Shown here in pieces: positions 53,587 to 62,069 of a DNA stretch of 64,000 nucleotides (within the stretch, counting starts at the first letter, position 1; each line of letters starts with the position of its first letter). Both the position numbers and the translations under genes were made by a program. Under the pieces are notes generated by a model, which worked only from the letters and a program-made list of their open reading frames with translations, was not told the DNA's origin and ran no database searches. The stretch comes from Candidatus Brocadia sp. (lineage in GTDB: Bacteria > Planctomycetota > Brocadiia > Brocadiales > Brocadiaceae): positions 1 to 64,000 of the forward strand of contig WYAU01000043.1 in the NCBI GenBank assembly GCA_011525665.1. The letters run 5' to 3'.

Positions 53587-53760
53587 ATGGGTGGATTATA
53601 TGGGAAGTTGTTGATCACTGCATTTATTGTATTTTGCGCCATCCTGTTGGGTTTTATTTTGATGTGCGTTGTTTTTGGGAGAAGGCGAAACGAGGTTTCA
53701 TGTGAAAATCAGATAAAACCTTTCCAACCCGAAACTCATGGTGGCAATGTAAGTGGATAG
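53587..53760 (+). CDS. 57-residue single-helix membrane protein
   Basis: TAGGAGGG precedes the ATG and the gene starts nine bases after batE. The product, MGGLYGKLLITAFIVFCAIL and LGFILMCVVFGRRRNEV, has one membrane helix (about residues 6-31) followed by an RRR stop-transfer sequence and a polar tail (NQIKPFQPETHGGNVSG). No known family. The position and ribosome-binding site argue that it belongs to the Bat operon. Confidence 0.75.
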   Translation: MGGLYGKLLITAFIVFCAILLGFILMCVVFGRRRNEVSCENQIKPFQPETHGGNVSG

Positions 53761-53837
53761 AAATTTGAAAGATAGCAGACCTCTCTGTTATTCATACCAG
53801 CCTCGTCACTCATATCTTTTCTGCCGTTCAAATAATC

Positions 53838-56800
53838 ATGCCAAAACCCATTGATAATGATATAAGAGAACTTGCCGTATCTGAACTGGATAAAAACATT
53901 GTTGTGACGGCGGGCGCGGGAACCGGTAAGACCACACTTCTGGTGAACCGAATGCTGCACCTGCTGCTGGGCCACAAAAGATTCCAAAAAGATGAAAGCC
54001 CCATCCTCAAAATTGTGGCCATGACCTTTACGGAAAAGGCCGCCGGTGAAATGAAGGTCAGACTAATGGGGGAATTAGAAAAGATTGTAGCCGTCATTAA
54101 TGGAAATACCCCCGAAGAAGAGAAAAAAAAGGGAGAAAAATTCCTTATGCATATCCGGGATAGTTACCAGACGACTTACCGTGAGATCGAACGCCGTGCA
54201 AGAAAATCCCTTGAGGATATGGATAAGGCCATTATCGGAACTATTCACAGCTTCGCCGCCTATATCCTGCGCTTGTATCCTGTTGAGGCCGGAGTAGTGC
54301 CTGGCTTTACAGTGGACGACGGTGATGCCTTTGATGAACTTTTTGGTAAAGAATGGACAAAGTGGCTGGATGCAGAGCTTGCCCTTGCTTCACCGAACGC
54401 AGATACCTGGAAGAGTGTGCTCAGGCGGTTAGACCTCGAGTCGCTCAAGAACCTGGCCAGGCGGTTATCGGGGTTTACTATCCCTTTAGATTCTCTTACG
54501 GTTGCGGTGGGTAATAAATCTGTAATCGCTCACCCCCACGTTCCCCCCTCCGGGGAGAGTGAATCTGGTAATCGAACACCACATGTACACCTCTCCCCTG
54601 GCGGGAGAGGGCTGGGAGGAGGGGGTGCGGCATTGTTACATCCACCGGATATCCAATCCCTGATAGATCCATTATCTGATAAAATCGTTGAGGTTGTCAC
54701 CTGTTGTGAAAAATCCCGGAACAACCTCCTTTCACAATTGCAGGAATTGGCGAATATTCTTGATTCTATAAAAAATCAGGGTCTTGGTTATCTGAACAAT
54801 TTAGAGTATGATCTCAACAAAAACCCTTCAACTGCAAAGACCGGTTGGGCCGATGAAGCATTTAAAACCGCGCAGGAATTGGTAAAAGAGTGCCATACCC
54901 TCTTAAAGAAGTTAAAGACCGTTGATGATGTCTTTATTGCGACTACAATAAATCTCATTCTTCCTTTTGCAAAGTCATTTCGGCAGACATATTTATCCCA
55001 CGGATATGTCTCTTTTGACGGACTCCTTACCCTTACCAGGGATTTACTGCAAAAGAAAGAATACCGGTATATCCGTGAGAAACTCAAGAAAGAGTTTAGA
55101 GCGACACTCGTCGATGAGTTCCAGGATACAGACCCCCTCCAGTATGAGATCGTCCTCTTCCTCTCTGAGTCATTGGAATATTACAGCACAGATGCCAGAA
55201 AGGTAACCCTTGAGACGGGAAAACTCTTTATTGTGGGTGATCCCAAACAGTCCATTTATGCCTTTCGCAGGGCAGATATAGAGGCTTATGAACAAGTGGT
55301 ACAGCAGGTGTACGGACAGGATGAGACTTTAAAGTTACAGGAAAATTTCAGGAGTCATTCCGGTATCATTGAGGTTGTAAACCAGCTATTTGACGGAAGG
55401 ATCATGGTTGAACAACCAGGTTTGCAGGCACGGTACGTTCCTATTCACGCAAACAGGCCAAAGAGCCGCCCAACCCAAAAAGTTGAGATTGTCCTGGTTT
55501 CTGATAAAGAAGGAGAAGGGCTAAAGGCGGATGAGGCAAGGGAGGCTGAGGCAGAGTGGATTGCACGATGGATAATAAAGCACGTGAATGACGAGGTCAT
55601 CGAAGATGAATTTGCGGAAAACGGACATCGTCAGCTTAAATACAGGGACGTTGTATTGCTTCTGCGGGCATTTACCCAGGTGAGACCTTATGTTGAGGCG
55701 CTCAAAAGGTACGGTATCCCTTATATTGTAGAAGGCGAAAAATACTTCTACACAACCCAGGAAATCCTCGATTTCATGAATCTCCTGCGTGCCATAGAGA
55801 ATCCCCATGATACGATTGCCCTGGTGGGTGTACTGCGTTCTCCTGTGGTAGGCTTAACCGACCGTGAGATATATGAACTTAAAATAAACCACATATTAGA
55901 TTACCGCAATAACATTTCGGGTGAAGTCCCCAGGTCATGTGAACTCACACCAAAGGATAAAGATACCCCACCAAAATCCCTCCCCTTCGAAGGGGAGGGG
56001 GGGAGAGTAAAAAAACTATCCACGGATTTAAAAAAAATTGTGGAACCATTCTATGGTTTTTTAAGAAAAACCCATGCCCGCTCAGGCGTAGTCCCTGTTT
56101 CGCAACTTATTGCAGAGATTATTGACAATACCCATATTGCAGAGATTACGGCATGTGCATGGCATGGTGAACAAAAACTGGCCAACCTCTGGAAACTCCA
56201 CCAGATGGCTTGCGACATGGAACAGTCCGAGTGTATTTCACTGAAAAACTTTATAGACCGCATCAAGGCACGCATAAAGGAGGCCAGGGAAGAGGGAGAA
56301 AGTCCTCTTTCGGATGAGACGCTGGATGTCGTGAAAATCCTGACCATCCATAAATCCAAGGGCCTTGAATTTCCCGTCGTCATCCTGGGCAATCTGCACG
56401 GGGAAGTGAGGAACGACAAAGAGGTGTTAGACTCAGCGGTATTTGATTGGTCTGCGTCGATGACGGGCATTGTGATTGGTAAGGGGGATCAAAAGGTAAG
56501 AAATCTTCAAAGTATCATCATTGAAAAGAAATTGAACGCCCGTTCGTGGGAGGAGGAGAAACGTGTCCTGTATGTTGCCATGACCAGGGCCAGGGAACGA
56601 TTGATCCTTACGGGTTCACCGAAGGACGACGATAAATCTTACATGGGACTGATTACAAGATCAGTGAGAGATGTGACAGGCATCGGGCTTGGCGATGAAA
56701 CATTCACGAACCCCGGTTACACAAAAGAAAATGAAAATTTATCATCCTCCCCCAACCCATCCCATTCCTTCGGCTTTGTTCTGGACAATCAGGGGAGGGG

Positions 56801-57899
56801 AAATAGCGGAGAATCTCCGTCAAGGGAGGAGAATATAACATACGAGGGAAAAAACCCAATTGGAGAAAAATCCCCTTTCCCCTTGCGGGAAAGGGTCAGG
56901 GGCACTTCCCAAGGAAAATTCCCTTTAGGAAATACAGAGGTCTTTGTAGAACATTTTAAATTTGATGGTACACATCGTCCCCCAAAGCCTCCGAAAGAGA
57001 AGACCTGGGATGTCGACTGGACAGCCTTTGCCGAACTGTGGAAAGGAAGAGATATTGCAATGGCTGAGGCAGCGAAGAACCCCCTCTTTGTCTCTCCAAC
57101 GACAATGGTACCCGAAGAAACAATGAAAAAAGGCATATCCATAGCGCCGGGCAGGGCCGAAAGGACGCCTCGTTGTCATCCGGATGAATTTGAACAGCAA
57201 CGTGCGGAAAACTACTCTTTTTCCCCTCCTTGCAAAGGAGGGGAAAAAGGGGTGGTTATAAAATCCAAAGAAATTAAACCTGATACGGAACAATCACAGC
57301 CAGAACATGCCACATTTATCGGTTCCATCTGCCACCGCGTACTGGAGGAATGGGATTTTCACGGGACTTCCCCGGAACTTCAAAGGTCAGTCGAGTCAGC
57401 CGTAAAATGGGCCGTTGCCTTTGAAAGTGCTAAGGGAGAATCATCTGCCCAATTTCACAGAGAAGACCTTGCAGATCAAGGAGAAAGTGTTTCCCCCCCT
57501 TACGAAGAACACAAGGAAATACTCTTTGATGTGAAACAACTTCATGATGTGGAATATATAAAAGCGGAGGTAGTAAAAATACTCTCAGAATTCATCGGTT
57601 CAGAGGCATATAAAGAACTACAGGCCGCTCAGATACTCGGACGCGAGGTACCCATCCTGCTCAACTGGGATGGGCAGATCATGCGGGGTATCATTGATAT
57701 CCTCTATAAAACAGACGACCACATTATTATTGCCGATTATAAGGCCGATCATGTTACAATAACCGATTTACCAATGAAAGCAGAAAAATACCAGCGTCAA
57801 AAAGAGGTCTATGTTGAGGCCGTCAAGCGCTGTCTGAAAACAGACAACCCCGAATTTAAACTCATTTTTTTAAGGGTAGGTAAGGCAGTATCACCGTGA
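53838..57899 (+). CDS. AddA/UvrD-family helicase-nuclease with in-frame repeat insertions
   Basis: The 1353-residue protein has the superfamily 1A helicase motifs: Walker A TAGAGTGKTTLL (24-35), Walker B LVDEFQDTDPLQYEIVL, GDPKQSIYAFRRADIEAYEQ, HKSKGLEFPVVIL and VLYVAMTRARERLIL. A C-terminal PD-(D/E)XK nuclease follows (GSICHRVLEEW, then GIIDILY, then IIIADYKAD). The order matches AddA of AddAB double-strand break repair. At least four segments (about residues 231-268, 713-725, 970-1030 and 1126-1142) are translated palindromic repeats of the intergenic type. AddB is not seen next to it; the upstream neighbours are the Bat genes. The start lacks a good ribosome-binding site. Confidence 0.88.
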   Translation: MPKPIDNDIRELAVSELDKNIVVTAGAGTGKTTLLVNRMLHLLLGHKRFQKDESPILKIVAMTFTEKAAGEMKVRLMGELEKIVAVINGNTPEEEKKKGEKFLMHIRDSYQTTYREIERRARKSLEDMDKAIIGTIHSFAAYILRLYPVEAGVVPGFTVDDGDAFDELFGKEWTKWLDAELALASPNADTWKSVLRRLDLESLKNLARRLSGFTIPLDSLTVAVGNKSVIAHPHVPPSGESESGNRTPHVHLSPGGRGLGGGGAALLHPPDIQSLIDPLSDKIVEVVTCCEKSRNNLLSQLQELANILDSIKNQGLGYLNNLEYDLNKNPSTAKTGWADEAFKTAQELVKECHTLLKKLKTVDDVFIATTINLILPFAKSFRQTYLSHGYVSFDGLLTLTRDLLQKKEYRYIREKLKKEFRATLVDEFQDTDPLQYEIVLFLSESLEYYSTDARKVTLETGKLFIVGDPKQSIYAFRRADIEAYEQVVQQVYGQDETLKLQENFRSHSGIIEVVNQLFDGRIMVEQPGLQARYVPIHANRPKSRPTQKVEIVLVSDKEGEGLKADEAREAEAEWIARWIIKHVNDEVIEDEFAENGHRQLKYRDVVLLLRAFTQVRPYVEALKRYGIPYIVEGEKYFYTTQEILDFMNLLRAIENPHDTIALVGVLRSPVVGLTDREIYELKINHILDYRNNISGEVPRSCELTPKDKDTPPKSLPFEGEGGRVKKLSTDLKKIVEPFYGFLRKTHARSGVVPVSQLIAEIIDNTHIAEITACAWHGEQKLANLWKLHQMACDMEQSECISLKNFIDRIKARIKEAREEGESPLSDETLDVVKILTIHKSKGLEFPVVILGNLHGEVRNDKEVLDSAVFDWSASMTGIVIGKGDQKVRNLQSIIIEKKLNARSWEEEKRVLYVAMTRARERLILTGSPKDDDKSYMGLITRSVRDVTGIGLGDETFTNPGYTKENENLSSSPNPSHSFGFVLDNQGRGNSGESPSREENITYEGKNPIGEKSPFPLRERVRGTSQGKFPLGNTEVFVEHFKFDGTHRPPKPPKEKTWDVDWTAFAELWKGRDIAMAEAAKNPLFVSPTTMVPEETMKKGISIAPGRAERTPRCHPDEFEQQRAENYSFSPPCKGGEKGVVIKSKEIKPDTEQSQPEHATFIGSICHRVLEEWDFHGTSPELQRSVESAVKWAVAFESAKGESSAQFHREDLADQGESVSPPYEEHKEILFDVKQLHDVEYIKAEVVKILSEFIGSEAYKELQAAQILGREVPILLNWDGQIMRGIIDILYKTDDHIIIADYKADHVTITDLPMKAEKYQRQKEVYVEAVKRCLKTDNPEFKLIFLRVGKAVSP
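54528..54641. repeat. Intergenic-type palindrome inside the helicase gene (1)
   Basis: CTCTCCCCTGGCGGGAGAGG and flanking CACCCCCACG/GAGGGGGTG arms form a hairpin unit. It is translated in frame as a Gly/Pro-rich loop (HVPPSGESESGNR, HLSPGGRGLGGGG) unlike any helicase sequence. Confidence 0.75.
55978..55999. repeat. Palindrome inside the helicase gene (2)
   Basis: CCTCCCCTTCGAAGGGGAGG lies within a perfect 22-base palindrome, translated in frame as SLPFEGEGGR. It extends the segment between helicase motifs without breaking the frame. Confidence 0.8.
56744..56901. repeat. Palindromic inserts inside the helicase gene (3)
   Basis: Two hairpin-prone units, CCTCCCCCAAC with its AGGGGAGGGG partner and CCCCTTTCCCCTTGCGGGAA with AGGG, lie about 70 bases apart. 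Their translation is Ser/Pro/Gly-rich (SSSPNPSHSF, EKSPFPLRERVRG). Confidence 0.65.
57220..57258. repeat. Palindromic insert inside the helicase gene (4)
   Basis: TTTCCCCTCCTTGCAAAGGA continues with GGGGAAAAAGGGGTGGTTA. Nearly the same unit occurs in a non-coding gap at 36838-36886, showing that a mobile intergenic repeat is read in frame here (SFSPPCKGGEKGVV). Confidence 0.85.
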
Positions 57900-58239
57900 T
57901 ACTTCAGAAGAGGGTTTTTCGTAGTTCTCTGCTTAAGCACAATTTTTTCGACGTGTTCGGATAGATATTCACCTGCCCAGTGATGTTGCAATAGTGGGCT
58001 GCCGGGATTCACACCGAGCGTTCTGGTTTTTGGAATGATAACCAAAGAACATGGAAAAACAGGGAAAATGAGAAAAAAAGCTTCCTTTTGCCAAAAGTCT
58101 CGCAGCAAATTCCTGGAAAAGATTTTTGTAAGCGTAAAACCGCCCCGCCGCTTTTTTAAAAAGGCGTGTTTTCGCTCAGACACTAAATTCTCATTCGGCA
58201 AATAACCTGCTTTTTTACTGATCTGGGCATCCCCCCTTG
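57900..58239. other. Gap between convergent genes
   Basis: I see no gene, repeat family or clear terminator hairpin with a T tract in this 340-bp stretch. Two short inverted repeats around CCGCCCCGCCGC are the only structure. Confidence 0.4.
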
Positions 58240-58497
58240 TCAGGCAACGGGGGCAACTGCGTTTTTAGATGTATTAAAGTTGCAGGTTTCACAATCCACG
58301 GCAATACCCCTGTTTTTCTTTTCCTTTAATGCAGCCCGAAGCTTTGTTATCTGGCCTGCATCGATAATTTTTTCTCTTTGTAACGTCAATAATTTGACGC
58401 GGATCCGCCTTGTCTTCCTTATGCTCGGACATTTTGTTTTAATCATACCCACGGGGCAGATACCTACAATTTTCTTTTTGTTGATTCTCTTGGACAT
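58240..58497 (-). CDS. Small basic Cys-containing protein downstream of rnc
   Basis: AAAGGAG lies upstream of the ATG. The 85 residues are strongly basic at the start (SKRINKKKIVGICPVGMIKT, then SIRKTRRIRVKLLTLQ) and carry CPVGM and CETCNF motifs, which could bind metal or nucleic acid. No family is recognised. It follows rnc by 24 bp in the same direction, where bacteria often carry small ribosome- or RNA-related genes. It is not ribosomal protein L32, since the L32 motif is missing. Confidence 0.6.
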   Translation of the reverse strand: MSKRINKKKIVGICPVGMIKTKCPSIRKTRRIRVKLLTLQREKIIDAGQITKLRAALKEKKNRGIAVDCETCNFNTSKNAVAPVA

Positions 58498-58521
58498 AAT
58501 GATGAAACTCCTTTCGTCCTT

Positions 58522-59262
58522 TTAAATGCAAGATCTATTATCGTTTTCGTGAAGTAAATCGGGGACAATAATCTTTACAGTCTCCTTTGCGGCAGATTGC
58601 TCTGCTTCTTTTTTACTTTTGCCCCATCCTCTGCCATATTCAATACCCTTTATAATAACGCTTACTTCGAATGACTTTCCATGGTCCGGTCCGATTTGCT
58701 GCAGAATCCGGTAACTTGGTGTAACGCCGTATTCCTTTTGGCTATACTGTTGAAGGATGGATTTGTAATTCTTCTCGTGCTGGTCCTTGCAGACTATGTC
58801 CACCTCTTTTTTTAAATACTTTACCGTAAAATTATAGGCGGGATCAAGGCCTCCGTCAAGATATATCGCGGCAACAACTGCTTCAAATACATTGGCAAGC
58901 AGCGATTTCGGAAGAAAATTCCGGTCGTTTAGACCCCTTCCCACAGAAAGAAAGTCTTGTAAATTCGCTTCCATGCTAACTTTGGCAAGAGTCGCTTGGC
59001 TTACCACGACAGACTTTATCTTTGTTAACTCGCCCTCGCTGCAGTGTGGTAGCATCTTGTAAAGATAGTCGGAGATGATCATGCCCAATATGGCGTCTCC
59101 TAAAAATTCTAAGCGTTCATTGGAAAAATTATTTTCCAATTTGCAGGAAGTATGGGTTAATGCCCTTTCAAGCACAACGGTATTATTGAAAGAATATCCT
59201 ATTGCCAACTGACATTCGCTGAGTTTCTCCGGATCTTTGTGGCTATTCGTTTGGAGTATCAT
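58522..59262 (-). CDS. rnc: Ribonuclease III
   Basis: RNase III cleaves double-stranded RNA in rRNA and mRNA processing. The 246 residues have the signature NERLEFLGDAILGMIISDYL with catalytic Asp/Glu, ALTHTSCKLENNFSNERLEF before it, and LLANVFEAVVAAIYLDGG with the second metal-site Glu. A C-terminal double-stranded RNA-binding domain follows (NYKSILQQYSQKEYGVTPSY, then GWGKSKKEAEQSAAKE). Its start overlaps the end of the NYN-domain gene by 20 bases. Confidence 0.96.
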   Translation of the reverse strand: MILQTNSHKDPEKLSECQLAIGYSFNNTVVLERALTHTSCKLENNFSNERLEFLGDAILGMIISDYLYKMLPHCSEGELTKIKSVVVSQATLAKVSMEANLQDFLSVGRGLNDRNFLPKSLLANVFEAVVAAIYLDGGLDPAYNFTVKYLKKEVDIVCKDQHEKNYKSILQQYSQKEYGVTPSYRILQQIGPDHGKSFEVSVIIKGIEYGRGWGKSKKEAEQSAAKETVKIIVPDLLHENDNRSCI

Positions 59263-59779
59263 TTTTTTGGAATTTTTTTTCCTTAAACAGCATCGATTCC
59301 TCTATGGCGGTGTATTTTGTGGCGGCATCAATAAGCTCAATGGCTGTACTTCGTCTGAAAGAGACCACTTCTACCCGGCAACCATGCGCCTTCAGCATTT
59401 CCACAAGCGGTGCAAAATCTCCGTCCCCGCTGACGAGCACCACCGTATCCAACTTCGGCGCAATTGCGATAGAGTCGATGGCAATGCCCATGTCCCAATC
59501 CCCTTTTGCAGTTCCGTCGGGTCTCAATCGGAGTTCCTTCGATTTAATTTCATATCCTAAGCGGCTTAATGCATCTGTAAAACTGGATTGGTCCACATCG
59601 GGTTTTTGTACAACGTATGCGATTGCACGAATCAGATTTCTGTCGCCAACAATTTCTAATAAAAGTTTACTGTAATCAATTTTTGATTGATGTAGCGCCT
59701 TAGCCGAATAAAACATATTTTGGACATCAACGAATATCCCGATCCTTTGCTGTGATCCTTTAATTCGTCCACCTACCAT
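59243..59779 (-). CDS. NYN-domain (LabA/DUF88-like) putative ribonuclease
   Basis: The 178 residues form a PIN-like NYN domain: QRIGIFVDVQNMFYSAKALH with the first acidic residue, then GDWDMGIAIDSIAIA and VVLVSGDGDFAPLVEMLKAH with the SGDGDF metal motif. LabA-like proteins are suspected RNases. The last 20 bases overlap rnc, so the two RNA-processing genes are co-transcribed and translationally coupled. Confidence 0.9.
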   Translation of the reverse strand: MVGGRIKGSQQRIGIFVDVQNMFYSAKALHQSKIDYSKLLLEIVGDRNLIRAIAYVVQKPDVDQSSFTDALSRLGYEIKSKELRLRPDGTAKGDWDMGIAIDSIAIAPKLDTVVLVSGDGDFAPLVEMLKAHGCRVEVVSFRRSTAIELIDAATKYTAIEESMLFKEKKFQKNDTPNE

Positions 59780-60168
59780 GTATATCTTCCTTTCTGATAA
59801 TGACTTAATATCATGAAGATTACATAATAAATATAAATACCTAAACTCAAAAAAAGTGAATATAAAAAACGCAGAGAAAATTTAGGTAGGTTTATTAAAA
59901 ATACACAATAAGAAGTTCAAAGAGCGTAAGGCATCCATGACAAATTCGTCATAAAGTACCTTTTTGCAAACTATTAGAGCAAAGCTAAACCACCTTCTTT
60001 AAATATTTTAACAACCTTTTATTGACTGTCAATTAAAAAATGAAATAACTTAATTTTATTGACTCTTCCAGCGAATTCTGATAAATTTACCACTTAATTA
60101 TCTAAATGCTTTGGAGTCAATAACTAAACATAAAATTAAGATAGATCGGGAATTACCTAAATTTCGTT
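59780..60168. promoter_or_regulatory. Divergent control region with repeated TTTTATTGACT
   Basis: This AT-rich gap lies between divergent genes. TTTTATTGACT occurs twice 37 bp apart (60017 and 60054). Each contains a TTGACT -35-like hexamer; downstream of the second, TAAATT at 60082 (17 bp spacing) is a plausible -10 for pheA. No gene is supported. Confidence 0.4.
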
Positions 60169-61251
60169 ATGGATATAGCCCTTCTGCGAAAAGAAATTGA
60201 CAGGTTGGATTCAAAGATTGTTGAGTTGTTGAATGAAAGGGCCAAAATAGTGTTGAAGATTGGTGAAATTAAACAACAACATGGGTCGCAGGTTTATGTT
60301 CCTAACAGGGAGCAAGAGGTGTATTCACGCATTACATCGCAAAATACGGGTCCTTTGACCAACGAATGTTTGATGGCGATATACCGCGAATTGATGGCCG
60401 GCTCATTAGTATTGGAAAAGGCCATAAAAGTGTCATACCTCGGCCCTGAAGGAACTTTTAGTTACTTTGCCGCCAGGCAGAAATTTGGTTCATCCGTTGA
60501 ATACGTTCCGGTAAGGGGTATTGATGATGTTTTCAGGGATGTAGTAGCCGGGAGAAGCGATTATGGAATAGTGCCTGTTGAAAATTCCACGGAGGGTGGT
60601 ATCAGGGAGACATTAAATCTGTTCGTGGAGTTTGATGTCAAAGTGTGTGCCGAAATTATTTTGCCGATTCACCATAATTTAATGGCGCACTGTTCGAAGG
60701 AAGAGATTAAAAAGGTGTGTTCAAAACCACAGATTTTGTCTCAATGTAAAAATTGGCTGGCAAGTAACCTCCCCGGTGCGGAGTTAATCGAAGTCAGTAG
60801 CAGCGCCGAGGCTGCCCGCATCGTTGCAGAGGCTGTAAAATCAGGAAAAGAGGGGGAATATTGTGCAGTAATTGCCAATGCGGAGATAGCACAGCAGTAC
60901 GGATTGAATATCCTTTGTAAAAACATTGAAGACAACCCGAACAATGTGACAAGGTTCTTCGTTTTGAGCAAAGAATACGGCGCTCCCAGTGAAAAGGACA
61001 GGACTGCGGTGATGTGCTACATAAAAAACCGTGCCGGTGCGTTACTGGAAATACTGGAGCCTTTTAAGACGTACAATATCAATCTTACAAATATTGAGGC
61101 ATTGCCTACCAGGAAAAAGGCGTGGGAGTATTGTTTTTACCTGGATTTCGAAGGGCATGCGTCAAATGAAACGATAAAAAAGGCACTCGCCGAGATGTCT
61201 AAGAGATGTTCCGATATGAAGATTTTAGGATCATTTCCCAAGTGTGATTAA
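60169..61251 (+). CDS. pheA: Bifunctional chorismate mutase/prephenate dehydratase
   Basis: The enzyme makes phenylpyruvate for phenylalanine synthesis. Residues 1-80 are an AroQ chorismate mutase (LRKEIDRLDSKIVELLNERA, KIVLKIGEIKQ). Residues about 85-270 are prephenate dehydratase (YLGPEGTFSYFAARQ, VPVENSTEGGIRETLN, NNVTRFFVL with the catalytic TRF). A C-terminal ACT domain (AGALLEILEPFKTYNINLTN) gives feedback control by Phe. The usual ESRP motif of the ACT domain reads EALP here, which may weaken Phe binding. Confidence 0.96.
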   Translation: MDIALLRKEIDRLDSKIVELLNERAKIVLKIGEIKQQHGSQVYVPNREQEVYSRITSQNTGPLTNECLMAIYRELMAGSLVLEKAIKVSYLGPEGTFSYFAARQKFGSSVEYVPVRGIDDVFRDVVAGRSDYGIVPVENSTEGGIRETLNLFVEFDVKVCAEIILPIHHNLMAHCSKEEIKKVCSKPQILSQCKNWLASNLPGAELIEVSSSAEAARIVAEAVKSGKEGEYCAVIANAEIAQQYGLNILCKNIEDNPNNVTRFFVLSKEYGAPSEKDRTAVMCYIKNRAGALLEILEPFKTYNINLTNIEALPTRKKAWEYCFYLDFEGHASNETIKKALAEMSKRCSDMKILGSFPKCD

Positions 61252-61271
61252 GGGGGTAGAATTCTTAAACA

Positions 61272-62036
61272 ATGATAAAAAAGCCTTTTATCGTAGGAAA
61301 TTGGAAGATGAATCTTACGCAGAGGGAAGGAGTAGAATTTGCTGAATCGCTGAGACACGGGTTGAGTGGCAGGGATCGGATAATCTGCGGAATTTGTCCT
61401 TCTTTCGTCTTTTTGAAAGATATTTGTAAGGTTCTGGAAGGCTCTTGTATCCATGTGGCTGCCCAGAACATTCACAGTGAAAAAAGCGGCGCTTACACGG
61501 GTGAAGTTTCCGCATCCATGGTAAAAGAAGCCGGTTGTACTCATGTGCTTATCGGCCATTCCGAACGGAGGCGTATCTTTAAGGAGACAAATTCTTTTAT
61601 CAATGCCAAGATAAAGGCGGCGTTGTCCGTCAGGCTAAAACCGGTTTTTTGTATCGGAGAGACATTAGAGGAAAGAGAGGATGGAAAAACAAACTATGTG
61701 ATTTACAATCAATTAAAAGAGGGTTTGCAGGGAATTAGCTCCGGGCAGATGCATGAGATGGTGATTGCTTATGAGCCTGTATGGGCTATCGGTACGGGGA
61801 AAACCGCTTTCCCTGAGCAGGCCAATGAAGTTCATTCCTTTATCAGGGGGTTTTTAACGGATGAATATGGTAACGATATTGCGCATAGCTTGACTATTCA
61901 ATATGGGGGAAGTGTAAAACCGGAGAATGCAGGAGAGTTGATGGCGCAGCCGGAGATTGATGGACTTCTGGTGGGTGGCGCGAGTATTCAGTTGGAGTCC
62001 TTTTTGAAAATTGTTGAGGTCGCATCAGCGCCGTAA
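61272..62036 (+). CDS. tpiA: Triosephosphate isomerase
   Basis: The 254 residues carry FIVGNWKMNLTQREGVEF with the catalytic Lys, VLIGHSERRRIFKET with the His, and AYEPVWAIGTGKTAFPEQAN with the catalytic Glu and loop 6. It ends IDGLLVGGASIQLESFLKIV. Length and motifs are standard. It starts 20 bp after pheA and 33 bp before secG, so the three are likely one operon. Confidence 0.97.
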   Translation: MIKKPFIVGNWKMNLTQREGVEFAESLRHGLSGRDRIICGICPSFVFLKDICKVLEGSCIHVAAQNIHSEKSGAYTGEVSASMVKEAGCTHVLIGHSERRRIFKETNSFINAKIKAALSVRLKPVFCIGETLEEREDGKTNYVIYNQLKEGLQGISSGQMHEMVIAYEPVWAIGTGKTAFPEQANEVHSFIRGFLTDEYGNDIAHSLTIQYGGSVKPENAGELMAQPEIDGLLVGGASIQLESFLKIVEVASAP

Positions 62037-62069
62037 TGTTTTTGATATTTTTTTTATCGGGAGAGTTAC

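Noticed and set aside
58240-58497. Ribosomal protein L32 (rpmF), often found near rnc
   Set aside because: The Cys spacing and N-terminal AVPKxxxSK-type motif of L32 are missing.
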